The position numbers were made by a program, and so were the translations under genes. Below the pieces are notes generated by a model. The model searched no databases. It saw only the letters and a list, made by a program, of their open reading frames with translations, and was not told the origin of the DNA. 64,000 bases of DNA, from positions 1-64,000 of the forward strand of contig NZ_MBDL01000015.1 in the NCBI RefSeq assembly GCF_001707755.1, given 5' to 3'. How positions within the stretch are numbered: position 1 is the first letter of the stretch; the number at the start of each line of letters is the position of its first letter. Below, piece after piece: positions 27,392 through 36,253 of the stretch. The DNA is from Acinetobacter celticus (GTDB lineage: Bacteria > Pseudomonadota > Gammaproteobacteria > Pseudomonadales > Moraxellaceae).

Positions 27392-27425
27392 ATACGTATC
27401 AACTTATATCAAGACGAAACACTCA

Positions 27426-29624
27426 TTACTGATACCAACCGAACATTTTAAAAATATACGGTGCATAAGTCACCACCAATAAAGACGGGAACAAGACCAA
27501 AATCGGTAAAATCCAGCGTTCATAACGATAATAGAAATTGGTGTACATGGCTTTCGCTTCGGCATCTGCAGCTCGAACCTCTTCATCTCCAACTGATAAA
27601 CGCGTCAACAAATGATTCAGTGCCACAGGTGGAGAGACATAACCCAATTCAAAGGCCACCAAAACAATCATCCAGAAATGAATCGGGTGAATACCGTTTT
27701 CATATGCCACTGGCGCAATGGTTGCCGCCACCAAAATTACCGCACCAAATGGGTCTGTGGTCATTCCTACAATGGCCAAAAGTAAGGTAATAAAGGCCAG
27801 TGAAAGATAAATATTCCCCAAGTGCATCGGCAATAATTCAACAATTTCAGTCCGTTCAATCAGACCACCGACACTGGCAGACAAGGCCATTAAAATAATT
27901 AGTGCGCCAATATGTCCGACCGTTTCAGAAGAAGCAAACCAAATGGAATTACCAAAACTACGACGGTTACTATCGTGTCCACCATGCTCTCGCATAAATT
28001 CAGAACTTTGTTCATGTTGTAATGCAAGCGATGCATGCATATCCATTGGTTCTTTAATAAAGCGATCTGCAAACCAACGATCAAACATAATATAAACAAT
28101 TAACAAAATAGGAAGAATCACAGGTGCGGTGAATTCATCCATTTGTGTATCTAAACCATATTTATAAAATGCAATCACAATAAATGTCAGCACAATATAA
28201 GGAATGACTGGAATGAAGGCTTTTAACATGCCAGGAATGGCAACTTTAGGCGAATTAACCCGAAAGCGTGTTTCAGCCAAAAACAATGAAATACCCAAGA
28301 AAATAAATGCCGTTAGCCAGAACACATAAATGCCGTGATCAAACAATTCATCAGATGTCACATGACGACTGTCTAACATCGAAATCAGAATAATCAGCAA
28401 ACATGGGCGAATGACCACCCCTAAAGAGCCTGACATAGCTGAAACGGCTAAAGCAAATTGGCGACGCGAACCCGAGTTCCAAACTTCTTTATAAATAATT
28501 GCACCAGCAGCCACAACAAAAATACCCGATGCACCTGTGTAAGCTGTAGGAATAGCGGCAGCAATCAGAATTAACCACGTCAAGGTTTCAGGAGCTAAGT
28601 TCCAAGGGCGTAAAATACCTAAGAACAAATCCATAATTCGGGTTTGGGTCAGCAACATCCCCGCCCAAATAAACAGCGCAAGGTTTAAGAAGATACCAGA
28701 AAATTCAACCAGTTGACCTAAATAAATACCCTGCCCCATTGGATAATCCATGAAGAAGGTAAAAGCAATACCCGTGATAATCGCCATATAGGCATACAGC
28801 GGAACACTAAGTAAGGCAAAGCCAATATTGCCTTTACCTTGCTGTTTGGCAGGCGGTGTTTTAAAGAACTGGAAAATACTGATGAGCATCACAGCGCCAA
28901 AGAGTGCTAACCATAACCAGTAAATCGCAAGCGTTTCACCTGTCGACTTCACCCCTGAATTCAAGACTGAACTGAATTGACTATAGACCGAAAATGTCAA
29001 CAAGCCATTACCAATGGCCATAAACAGTGCATAAATACGATAATCCAACTTGGTGGTCGGTGCACGTAAACCAATATGATGGAATTTTAAAGAAGCCGTA
29101 ATGGCAGAAACCAGCACCATTAACAATAAAATTAATACTCGGTTTTCAGAGCCAAATTTAAAGATGCCAAAGAATGTAGTTTCAATGGTGCGGTAAGTAC
29201 GAATACTTGGATGTGCATCTAAATATTTTTCAGCTTTATCGTAAAATTGGAATTTTTCTTCACATTGCTGTACGCCCGCCATAACCGATGAACGTACATC
29301 AGCAGCCGTCGCCGTTCCGAAAATATCAGCAAATTCATCATTTGCATTTTGCTTCATTTGCGTTTGCACCAAAGCATCGACATTTGGATGACGATTACAA
29401 TCTGGTTTTACAGGTTCCGCACGAAGAAAAGAATACTGCATGCCAATAGCTTCGTTGCCATACAAGCGCTCCCCTGTACGTAGCAACTGACCATGAATCA
29501 TTTCTCCCGTACCAATGATAAGCGTCAACAGCAGTAAGATTAAAACAACAAAAGTCGAAATCCATTCGTTCCATATATAACTTAGCAGACCGATCCCTGA
29601 TCTGTTTTGTTCAGCATTTTGCAT
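27426..29624 (-). CDS. TRAP transporter permease, fused small and large subunits
   Basis: 732 residues with many membrane segments. The N-terminal part (about 1-240) holds four helices resembling DctQ plus an unusual periplasmic insert (about 50-140). The rest resembles the DctM large subunit: IPTAYTGASGIFVVAAGAIIYKEVW, then SGSLGVVIRPCLLIIL, and near the C-terminus MTTDPFGAVILVAATIAPVAYENGI and GYVSPPVALNHLL. TRAP transporters import organic acids using a sodium gradient and a periplasmic binding protein. No DctP-type binding protein gene is adjacent; instead a rhombosortase-like gene and a lipoprotein gene lie upstream. The substrate is unknown. Confidence 0.85.
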   Translation of the reverse strand: MQNAEQNRSGIGLLSYIWNEWISTFVVLILLLLTLIIGTGEMIHGQLLRTGERLYGNEAIGMQYSFLRAEPVKPDCNRHPNVDALVQTQMKQNANDEFADIFGTATAADVRSSVMAGVQQCEEKFQFYDKAEKYLDAHPSIRTYRTIETTFFGIFKFGSENRVLILLLMVLVSAITASLKFHHIGLRAPTTKLDYRIYALFMAIGNGLLTFSVYSQFSSVLNSGVKSTGETLAIYWLWLALFGAVMLISIFQFFKTPPAKQQGKGNIGFALLSVPLYAYMAIITGIAFTFFMDYPMGQGIYLGQLVEFSGIFLNLALFIWAGMLLTQTRIMDLFLGILRPWNLAPETLTWLILIAAAIPTAYTGASGIFVVAAGAIIYKEVWNSGSRRQFALAVSAMSGSLGVVIRPCLLIILISMLDSRHVTSDELFDHGIYVFWLTAFIFLGISLFLAETRFRVNSPKVAIPGMLKAFIPVIPYIVLTFIVIAFYKYGLDTQMDEFTAPVILPILLIVYIMFDRWFADRFIKEPMDMHASLALQHEQSSEFMREHGGHDSNRRSFGNSIWFASSETVGHIGALIILMALSASVGGLIERTEIVELLPMHLGNIYLSLAFITLLLAIVGMTTDPFGAVILVAATIAPVAYENGIHPIHFWMIVLVAFELGYVSPPVALNHLLTRLSVGDEEVRAADAEAKAMYTNFYYRYERWILPILVLFPSLLVVTYAPYIFKMFGWYQ

Positions 29625-29820
29625 GAGTCTTCCTATTTTTTTATTTTCGGATCCAATGTAAGAAACACTCGACCCTTATTCTTTAGGCTGAAAAAAATCC
29701 GTTCTTCAGGCCATTACAATCTTATTGCTTTAAATTTGCATGAATATTAAGTCTTTTAAAATGACAATATGCATTTTCTTTTATGTTTTAAAGGTCAACT
29801 TTGTCACTCAAGCCACATCA

Positions 29821-30405
29821 TCACATCGCTGAATCACGCTCTGAATAATGATCAACAAGGAGATAAACTGCGGCAATTCCTACCCCCCAAATCACCCCTA
29901 ACAAATGTGCTTCGACCAACACAGGACTACCAATGAGCTGCGCTGTTCCCATGCTTCCCACGGTATTTTCCCAAAACAATTTCGACAAAATTAAAAACAA
30001 TACTACGGCTGCAAAATTTCGTTCACGCTTATACATCAAATGTACACAGGCAATAGCGGTATATGCCCCATGTAACACGCCCGACAAGCCTGCATAAGCC
30101 TCAATATCTGGTAAAAAATAATAGAAACTTAAACTAATTAAAGGTGGAAGCACCAATAATAAAGCACTGAAATGCCATACCGATGCACGTGGAAAGATAA
30201 AAGGCAAACAGATAAATGCCAGCATATTTAAAAAATAATGTATCCAGCTGACATGTACCCAATGGGCTGTCCATAAGCGCCAAAACTCTGTAAGCAAGTC
30301 CTTACGCAGGTAGATAAATGCCTCGGGAAAAACTTGTAGGCAGGCACAAACAGATACGACAACAGCTAAAAAAACAATTTTTTGACTTAGAAATTGATCT
30401 TTCAT
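29821..30405 (-). CDS. rrtA: Rhombosortase-like intramembrane serine protease
   Basis: 194 residues from the ATG at 30405, six bases after AGGGA; a GTG six codons upstream is the alternative. It has six hydrophobic segments. Rhomboid-type residues: WRLWTAHWVHVSWIHYFLNM near the N-terminus (the rhomboid H-x-x-H-x-x-x-N region), catalytic Ser108 in YAGLSGVLHG and catalytic His167 in VEAHLLGVIWG. The GLSG-x-x-HG pattern and small size fit rhombosortases, which cut proteins with a GlyGly-CTERM tail before type II secretion. No GlyGly-CTERM protein is seen in this window, so the substrate is elsewhere. Confidence 0.78.
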   Translation of the reverse strand: MKDQFLSQKIVFLAVVVSVCACLQVFPEAFIYLRKDLLTEFWRLWTAHWVHVSWIHYFLNMLAFICLPFIFPRASVWHFSALLLVLPPLISLSFYYFLPDIEAYAGLSGVLHGAYTAIACVHLMYKRERNFAAVVLFLILSKLFWENTVGSMGTAQLIGSPVLVEAHLLGVIWGVGIAAVYLLVDHYSERDSAM

Positions 30406-30427
30406 TGGCATTCCCTGTTTCACTGAA

Positions 30428-30459
30428 AAGATGCTGGCGATTCGCTCAGCATCTTCAAT
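30428..30459 (-). terminator. Terminator-like hairpin between lipoprotein and rrtA
   Basis: AAGATGCTG (30428-30436) and CAGCATCTT (30447-30455) form a 9-bp stem. On the minus strand TTTTC follows, so it could reduce read-through from the lipoprotein gene into rrtA. Confidence 0.6.
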
Positions 30460-30480
30460 CTAAGTGGGACAATCGCAATT

Positions 30481-31524
30481 TTATTCAGACCCACTCTCAA
30501 ATAACTCATCTAAATCTGATGAATTTCCTGACTCGTCCCAAAAATGTTCCATGCCGTCATCTGCTGTACGTACACCCGTATGTTCTGTCCAATAACGGTC
30601 TGAGATCCCTTTCACCATCATGCCAGCCATACTATCAATCAGTTTAAATTGTGGATTAACCGGCTTTTCATCACTTCTTGCTTGCGCAAAGGTTCTTAAT
30701 GCATCCCGAATTTTGGCATCATCGCCACTGGCTTGCGCGGCAACAGCATACATAGCATGCGACAAACGCACCCCTTTTTGTTCACCAATTTGAGTTGACT
30801 GCTTTAAGGTCAGATACGGATCTGGCTTACCATCACCCGCACCAGGTAATAATGTCCAAATCACGGCACGAGTGGCATTTGGTGCACCCCAAAATTTCTC
30901 ATTATTTAGACAAGCCATGCCACGCTCTACCACGGCAGCAATATCTTTCGGCACATTCACAGCACCGCCTGAATTAATATCATTGGTCATAGATTGCAGA
31001 CCACTCAGCATGCCCAATAAATAAACCGTCTGCTCAATATCACTATTCATTTTTGGACAGCTTTCACCCAAAGCCGTTTTGTATTTTTTCTCAAAGCGAT
31101 TTTGAAAGAGTTGATAGCCTGTGTATTGACGTTGTGCAGCTAAGGCCGCCCAACGCTTCTGCTCAATACGTGCATCTTGTGCTTCAGTCACTTGATTGGC
31201 TTTAGATGCTCTTAAATAACGCAGTTCAGATTCAAGCGCCTGCTGTTCCGCACAAATACCAGCAGCCGAGTACATCAGCACTGCCACACGGGTGGGGTCT
31301 GCCCCCATATCTTTGGTTGCCATAATCGCAGGGGTTAAGGCATTCCCTGAATTACACACCATTTCAGCGTCATCCATCGCTAAAATAGGCGGAACGACAT
31401 GTTTTTCGGTAAAACCAAGTGCCACATTGGCCCCTGTTTTCACGACTTGTGAACAACCCGTAAATAAAGTCGTTGTTATTGCTATTACTGCCACACCTTG
31501 GCATATTTTTTGGACGTTCGACAT
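30481..31524 (-). CDS. Lipoprotein of unknown function
   Basis: 347 residues from the ATG at 31524, with AGGA upstream. The lipobox LFTGC places the lipidated Cys at residue 24, so it is membrane-anchored in the periplasm or outer membrane. The body is helical, with repeated pairs such as AVLMYSAAGICAEQQALESELRYLRA and a TPR-like segment near residues 265-300, and ends in an acidic tail. I considered the TRAP-associated T-component (TatT) family because of its helical repeats and the TRAP permease downstream, but cannot confirm it. Four cysteines beyond the lipobox could form disulphides. Confidence 0.72.
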   Translation of the reverse strand: MSNVQKICQGVAVIAITTTLFTGCSQVVKTGANVALGFTEKHVVPPILAMDDAEMVCNSGNALTPAIMATKDMGADPTRVAVLMYSAAGICAEQQALESELRYLRASKANQVTEAQDARIEQKRWAALAAQRQYTGYQLFQNRFEKKYKTALGESCPKMNSDIEQTVYLLGMLSGLQSMTNDINSGGAVNVPKDIAAVVERGMACLNNEKFWGAPNATRAVIWTLLPGAGDGKPDPYLTLKQSTQIGEQKGVRLSHAMYAVAAQASGDDAKIRDALRTFAQARSDEKPVNPQFKLIDSMAGMMVKGISDRYWTEHTGVRTADDGMEHFWDESGNSSDLDELFESGSE

Positions 31525-31683
31525 TTTCCTGTCCTCTATAATTGTGTTTATGTCCATCCTGACCAACATATCAGAAGCAATTTACCTTTTAAAGAGTATT
31601 TACTCTAATCTAGAAGTACACTTTGCCATGTATTGCAAGGCCTGCAATTGACTGAGTTTGCAAAAATCCTAAATTTTAGGCAA

Positions 31684-31724
31684 AAAAAAGCAGCATTGCG
31701 ACGGTTCGACACATGCTGCTTATT
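31684..31724 (-). terminator. Intrinsic terminator of the 33-residue gene
   Basis: On the minus strand AAGCAGCAT-loop-ATGCTGCTT followed by TTTTTTT, about 25 bases after the stop at 31746. Confidence 0.75.
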
Positions 31725-31745
31725 AACTGGGTAAGTGTAAAACAC

Positions 31746-31847
31746 TTATTTTTGTGCAATTCGTTCCTTCAGCACCGTTCCTAGCCGTCCTACAACAATT
31801 GCTAATACAATCGCTGTTGCCAGTAACATCCAAGTTGGATGATCCAT
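31746..31847 (-). CDS. 33-residue single-pass membrane protein
   Basis: An ATG at 31847 with a strong AGGAG Shine-Dalgarno (31854-31858) opens a 33-codon frame ending in TAA at 31746. The predicted protein starts MDHPTWMLLATAIVLAIVVG, a clean single membrane helix (about residues 7-25), followed by a basic tail (K27, R29, K33). A terminator follows. The combination of start signal, hydrophobic helix, positive C-terminus and terminator makes it a real small gene, perhaps a regulator of a larger membrane complex. It is shorter than most automated gene callers accept. Function unknown. Confidence 0.65.
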   Translation of the reverse strand: MDHPTWMLLATAIVLAIVVGRLGTVLKERIAQK

Positions 31848-32039
31848 AATGATCTCCTCTTCGCTGTTGGTTTATATAATGTACAATGAGGTTGAATATT
31901 TAGCCACGAACTTTGTCTGACAATCGATACTTTCTGCCAATTTAATCATATTTTGTCTAACAATAAAAAGATGAGATATAGATATCCAACTGTTTTAAAT
32001 CTCTTTTATTTTTTTATGAAATTTAAAACTGTTAGACAA

Positions 32040-32423
32040 TTAGATCATTTTTGCCAATATTTTAAGAGATTTCCACTGCTGAAAAGACACTTGATCACAC
32101 CAAATAATAATCGGTTTGGTTCGTGCATGTTGAAAATACACCACGATATAGGCTTGATGATCGATAATATGACTAATCTGTACGCGTTGCTTTTGACCAG
32201 CAGCAAAGAGCGTCCACTCCTTGCCTTCTAAATAATCTAAGCCTGTAATTTGAGGGGTTTTCCGATAAAACAAAATATAAACCACAGCACCCAGCAATAA
32301 AAAACCACACCAGAAACTAAAAGGTAATATTTGGTATAAAAGAATCATCAAGAGCGTAAATATACACAGCTGAAACAAAAGTGCTAAATAACTACGTTTC
32401 AGCTGAAAACTAGCTTTATCCAT
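32040..32423 (-). CDS. YgfX-like membrane protein
   Basis: 127 residues with two N-terminal membrane segments (about 12-30 and 36-50) and a C-terminal soluble half (LEGKEWTLFAAGQKQRVQISHI ... RTKPIIIWCDQVSFQQWKSLKI). This matches the YgfX (CptA) layout, and the overlap with the upstream sdhE frame is the classical sdhE-ygfX arrangement. E. coli YgfX was reported as a partner of SdhE and as a toxin affecting cytoskeletal proteins. The sequence itself is divergent. Confidence 0.72.
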   Translation of the reverse strand: MDKASFQLKRSYLALLFQLCIFTLLMILLYQILPFSFWCGFLLLGAVVYILFYRKTPQITGLDYLEGKEWTLFAAGQKQRVQISHIIDHQAYIVVYFQHARTKPIIIWCDQVSFQQWKSLKILAKMI

Positions 32424-32673
32424 GAACGTAATGTTTTAATTTATTAATAAACGTTTTTAACTCTGGGCGCGGTGGTTCACTCACTTCCATAAACCAATCC
32501 AATAAATCTGGATCTTCTTGCTCGACAAGTTCAGCAAACATCTCTTTTTCAAATGCATCGGCTTGCAAATAATAATTTTTGACGTAGGGATCAAAATACA
32601 CATCAATTTCTTTTAAACCGCGACGCGCACGGTAAATAACTTTACGTTCTTCTAAGCTCATTTCTTCGCTCAT
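32416..32673 (-). CDS. sdhE: Succinate dehydrogenase assembly factor 2 (SdhE/YgfY)
   Basis: 85 residues from the ATG at 32673 (GGGGA five bases upstream); the longer frame starts with a weak TTG. The family motif RxxRGxxE is present as RARRGLKEID (about 16-25), followed by LVEQEDPDLLDWF. SdhE promotes covalent FAD attachment to SdhA and FrdA. The gene overlaps the start of the YgfX-like gene by 8 bases, consistent with translational coupling. Confidence 0.92.
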   Translation of the reverse strand: MSEEMSLEERKVIYRARRGLKEIDVYFDPYVKNYYLQADAFEKEMFAELVEQEDPDLLDWFMEVSEPPRPELKTFINKLKHYVHG

Positions 32674-32855
32674 TGCATTCCCCAATCTTTTAAAATCTGG
32701 CTTATTTTACCCGATCCCAGTCTGTTTGTTTGCATCAATTACTTGAATTGACTAAATCTATCAGCAATTTTCCTCGATTTGATCTTTCAGCTCATTGTCG
32801 CTTTACGGTTCATCTTATAGCGTGATAACACAAATATAAAATTCAGGAAAATAAG

Positions 32856-34028
32856 ATGCAATCAGGTGCAATTCGCCCCCTTCCAAATATGTTGCCACGG
32901 AATCTGTTCAATGAGGAACATGAGGCTTTTCGCGATACTGTTCGCAAATTTTATGAAAAAGAAGTCGTGCCTAATATTGAAAGATATGAACAACAGCAAC
33001 ATGTTGACCGTGATCTATGGAATAAAGCGGGTGCCTTGGGGCTACTCTGCACCACCATGCCTGAAGAATATGGGGGTTCTGGCGTAGACCGCTTATACAG
33101 TATGATTTTAATTGAAGAACAAGCCTATGCCATGGATTCCTCGACAGGGTTTTCATTACATTCAGATATTGTTGCCAATTACATTATCAATTTTGCTAAT
33201 GACGTACAAAAGCAACACTGGCTACCTAAAATGGCCTCAGGCGAAGTGATTACCGCCATTGCCATGACTGAGCCGGGTACAGGTTCAGATTTACAAGCAG
33301 TCAGAACTACCGCTGTTTTAGATGGTAATGATTACATTATTAATGGCTCAAAAATTTTTATTACCAATGGCTATTTATGTGACATGGCCATTGTTGTATG
33401 CAAAACAGGATCTTCCGAAAAAGGCTCGGCTAATCTTTCATTAATTCTGGTTGAAGCAGATCGAGTCGGTTTCAGCAAAGGTAAACCATTGAACAAAATT
33501 GGCATGAAAGGCCAAGACACTTGTGAACTTTTTTTTGATGATGTCCGTGTACCCAAAGAAAATTTATTGGGTATAGAGGGTATGGGCTTTATGATGCTCA
33601 TGAAAGAATTAGCATGGGAGCGCATGCTAGTTGCCATTATTTGCCAAGCAGGTGCCGAAGCAGCCTTCGCGCATACCGTAAAATACAGCAAAGAACGAAA
33701 AGCTTTTGGTAAATCAATTGCTCATTTTCAAAATACCCGTTTTAAATTGGCAGAACTACGGACTGAAATTGATTTTTGTCGTGCCTATCTTGACCGTTGT
33801 ATGCAGTTACAATTAGAAGAAAACCTGGGTGTAGATGCAGCGGCTGCTGCCAAATACAAAATATCTGAGATGTTTTCTAAAGTCGTTGATGAATGCCTAC
33901 AATTACACGGAGGCTATGGCTACATGCTGGAATATCCAATTGCACGTGCCTATATCGACAATCGTGCAAACCGTATTTATGCAGGCACCAATGAAATTAT
34001 GAAAGAGCTGATTTCACGTTCTTTATAA
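32856..34028 (+). CDS. Acyl-CoA dehydrogenase (long-chain type)
   Basis: 390 residues, a FAD enzyme for the alpha,beta-dehydrogenation of acyl-CoA in beta-oxidation. ITAIAMTEPGTGSDLQAVRTTA (FAD/substrate loop) and QLHGGYGYMLEYPIARAYID are present. The usual YEGT catalytic Glu near the C-terminus is replaced: IYAGTNEIMKEL. The alternative catalytic Glu of LCAD/isovaleryl-CoA dehydrogenases appears to be in CQAGAEAAFAHTVKY. It is convergent with almA, a plausible partner in wax or alkane breakdown. Confidence 0.92.
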   Translation: MQSGAIRPLPNMLPRNLFNEEHEAFRDTVRKFYEKEVVPNIERYEQQQHVDRDLWNKAGALGLLCTTMPEEYGGSGVDRLYSMILIEEQAYAMDSSTGFSLHSDIVANYIINFANDVQKQHWLPKMASGEVITAIAMTEPGTGSDLQAVRTTAVLDGNDYIINGSKIFITNGYLCDMAIVVCKTGSSEKGSANLSLILVEADRVGFSKGKPLNKIGMKGQDTCELFFDDVRVPKENLLGIEGMGFMMLMKELAWERMLVAIICQAGAEAAFAHTVKYSKERKAFGKSIAHFQNTRFKLAELRTEIDFCRAYLDRCMQLQLEENLGVDAAAAAKYKISEMFSKVVDECLQLHGGYGYMLEYPIARAYIDNRANRIYAGTNEIMKELISRSL

Positions 34029-34124
34029 TCGTTCAAAAACATTCGTCCCTTCTCATCCAATAAAGAAGTTTGATCACCTCACCTTTAGATGCTATTTCGA
34101 TGAATCAGTATTTAAGCTTGAATT

Positions 34125-34153
34125 AAAAAAGGAGCTTTATTTGCTCCTTTTTT
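34125..34153. terminator. Bidirectional terminator
   Basis: AAAAAAGGAGC-TTTATTT-GCTCCTTTTTT between the convergent acyl-CoA dehydrogenase and almA genes. Confidence 0.88.
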
Positions 34154-34177
34154 AATGCTCAGATGACCATTTGCTGA

Positions 34178-35668
34178 TTAAGAGACTAAACGCGGTTTTT
34201 CTTGTACTTTCAGCACTTGCTTTTTAAACTGCAAAACGGTATCTGTAAAATCTGAATTCTTTAATTCCTTACGATCTGCAAGATAATTATTAGATACCTT
34301 CCAAGGTGCATGTTTACCTTGTTTCGGCATGACATCGGCAGCACGGGCAATATAACCAGAAGATAAACTTCCCATGACAGTATCTTCCATCAACGCTGTA
34401 GCATCACCTTGCGCAATGACTTGATCATAGCCTTCTGCATCCATATGGTTCAGCAAACGGCAAATATATTCGGCAGCAATATCCACCTTGAGTGTCCATG
34501 ATGCATTGATATAGCCAATAATCATCGCCATATTCGGTACATCACTTACCATAATGCCTTTATACAGCATATGTTTTGACGTATTGAGTGGTTTGCCGTC
34601 AATACTAGCTTTAACACCACCCAAAATTTGAATTTCTAAACCTGTTGCAGAAACAATAATATCTGCCTCTAAGTGCTTGCCGGACTTCAATTGAATCCCT
34701 GTGGCTGTAAATTTTTCTATTTGATCGGTTTCAACACTGGCTTTACCGCTACGCAAAATCTTAAATAAGTCCCCATCGGGTACTACACATAAGCGTTGAT
34801 CCCAAGGGTTATATTTAGGCGTAAAGTGTTTCATATCCACCTTACCTTTCAATTGCGTTTTTATTGAATGTAAAAGATATTTACGTAAGAGCTCAGGTTG
34901 TTTCTGAGCAACGGCATACACAGCACGCTGTACCCCAATATTACGGGCACGCGTCAATTTATAAGCCACATCTTCGGGCAATACTTTGCGCATTTTATCA
35001 TAGACAAAATCAACCGAAGGAATAGACGCAATATAAGTCGGAGAACGTTGCAACATGGTAACATGTCCTGCTCCACCCTTTGCCATTGCCGGAACTAAAG
35101 TAATAGCCGTCGCACCACTGCCAATAATCACCACCTTTTTACCGGCATAATCTAATTTTTCTGGCCAATGTTGTGGATGTATCATCTGACCTTTAAATTT
35201 TTTTTGATCAGGAAATTTAGGTTGAAACCCTTGATCATAATTATAATAACCCGTGCAACCTAAAACAAAATTTGCGATCCATGTTTGCTTTTGCTGATTA
35301 GCATCTTCAATTTCTACCTGCCATTTACGAGAAATAGAATCATAATTAGCACTCAATACTCGATGTTGAAAATGTATTTTCTTCATTAATTCAAATTCAT
35401 CAATCACTTCTGACAAATAGTTTTTAATTGAAGGGCCGTCTGCTAAAACACTCGATTGTTTCCAGGGTTTAAAATTAAAACCGAAGGTCGACATATCCGA
35501 ATCTGAACGAATTCCTGGGTATTTAAATAAATCCCATGTGCCACCAAAACTTTCGCGACGTTCAATAATTTCAAAGGAACGATGTGGGCTTTCCTTCGCC
35601 AAATGCGCTGCAACACCAAGACCTGAAATACCCGCGCCTATAATCAAAATATCAACTTGCTTTTCCAT
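34178..35668 (-). CDS. almA: Flavin-containing monooxygenase AlmA (long-chain alkane oxidation)
   Basis: 496 residues. AlmA oxidises very long n-alkanes in Acinetobacter. The opening MEKQVDILIIGAGISGLGVA and the following segments RRESFGGTWDLFKYPGIRSD and DMSTFGFNFKPW closely match the Acinetobacter AlmA protein as I recall it. Two Rossmann motifs are present: GAGISG (FAD) and GSGATA near residue 180 (NADPH). The FMO/BVMO fingerprint FxGxxxHxxxW appears as FKGQMIHPQHWP (about 158-169). A Baeyer-Villiger activity is also possible. Promoter and palindrome lie at 35708-35736. Confidence 0.88.
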   Translation of the reverse strand: MEKQVDILIIGAGISGLGVAAHLAKESPHRSFEIIERRESFGGTWDLFKYPGIRSDSDMSTFGFNFKPWKQSSVLADGPSIKNYLSEVIDEFELMKKIHFQHRVLSANYDSISRKWQVEIEDANQQKQTWIANFVLGCTGYYNYDQGFQPKFPDQKKFKGQMIHPQHWPEKLDYAGKKVVIIGSGATAITLVPAMAKGGAGHVTMLQRSPTYIASIPSVDFVYDKMRKVLPEDVAYKLTRARNIGVQRAVYAVAQKQPELLRKYLLHSIKTQLKGKVDMKHFTPKYNPWDQRLCVVPDGDLFKILRSGKASVETDQIEKFTATGIQLKSGKHLEADIIVSATGLEIQILGGVKASIDGKPLNTSKHMLYKGIMVSDVPNMAMIIGYINASWTLKVDIAAEYICRLLNHMDAEGYDQVIAQGDATALMEDTVMGSLSSGYIARAADVMPKQGKHAPWKVSNNYLADRKELKNSDFTDTVLQFKKQVLKVQEKPRLVS

Positions 35669-35707
35669 TTTGTTTTTTTCGCCTGTTTATTTTCGCTATT
35701 TTATTAA

Positions 35708-35736
35708 AACATAAAATTGACAATACACAATGTCAA
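35708..35736 (-). promoter_or_regulatory. almA promoter overlapped by a palindrome
   Basis: On the minus strand TTGACA (35731-35736), a 17-base spacer and TATGTT (35708-35713) make a good sigma-70 promoter. The -35 is one arm of the inverted repeat TTGACA-ATACACAA-TGTCAA (35717-35736), so a dimeric regulator bound there would cover the -35 and part of the spacer. Confidence 0.65.
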
Positions 35737-35804
35737 GTTTAGCAAAATCGATGAAATTACGTATCAATTCAGGACAAGTCTATAAAATTGTCAAACAATA
35801 GACA

Positions 35805-35840
35805 TAAAAAAAGACTGGTTGAAACCAACCAGTCTTTTTA
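35805..35840 (-). terminator. Terminator of the alpha ribosomal operon
   Basis: On the minus strand AAAAGACTGGTT-GGTTTC-AACCAGTC followed by TTTTTTT, about 30 bases after rplQ. Strong GC-rich stem. Confidence 0.9.
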
Positions 35841-35868
35841 GAACAACTTACGCTATTCTTGTACGAAA

Positions 35869-36234
35869 TTATTTAACTTCGCGATCTACTAATTCAACGT
35901 AAGCCATTGGTGCAGCATCACCTGCACGGAAGCCCGCTTTAAGAACACGTAGATAACCGCCGTTACGTTCTTTGTAACGAGGGCCAAGAACGGTAAATAG
36001 TTTACCAACAGTTGCTGCTGAACGAGTACGAGCAAATGCCAAGCGGCGGTTTGCAACAGTATCGTTTTTAGCTAAAGTGATTAAAGGCTCAGCAACGCGG
36101 CGAAGTTCTTTCGCTTTAGGCAAAGTTGTTTTGATTAACTCATGCTCTACTAAAGCATTTGTTAAGTTTTGAAACAACGCCTTACGGTGGCTGCTTGTAC
36201 GGCCTAATTTCACACCACTATTACGATGACGCAT
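35869..36234 (-). CDS. rplQ: 50S ribosomal protein L17
   Basis: 121 residues, last gene of the alpha operon, 19 bases after rpoA. N-terminal [20 protein letters not shown] is diagnostic of bL17. It lacks the longer C-terminal tail of some species. Located near the exit tunnel of the large subunit. Confidence 0.98.
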   Translation of the reverse strand: MRHRNSGVKLGRTSSHRKALFQNLTNALVEHELIKTTLPKAKELRRVAEPLITLAKNDTVANRRLAFARTRSAATVGKLFTVLGPRYKERNGGYLRVLKAGFRAGDAAPMAYVELVDREVK

Positions 36235-36253
36235 GGTGAATAGTCCTACTTAA

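Noticed and set aside
31953..32231. 92-residue plus-strand frame over the ygfX region
   Set aside because: It is antisense to the ygfX-like gene, which has the better start, the expected overlap with sdhE and a family match.
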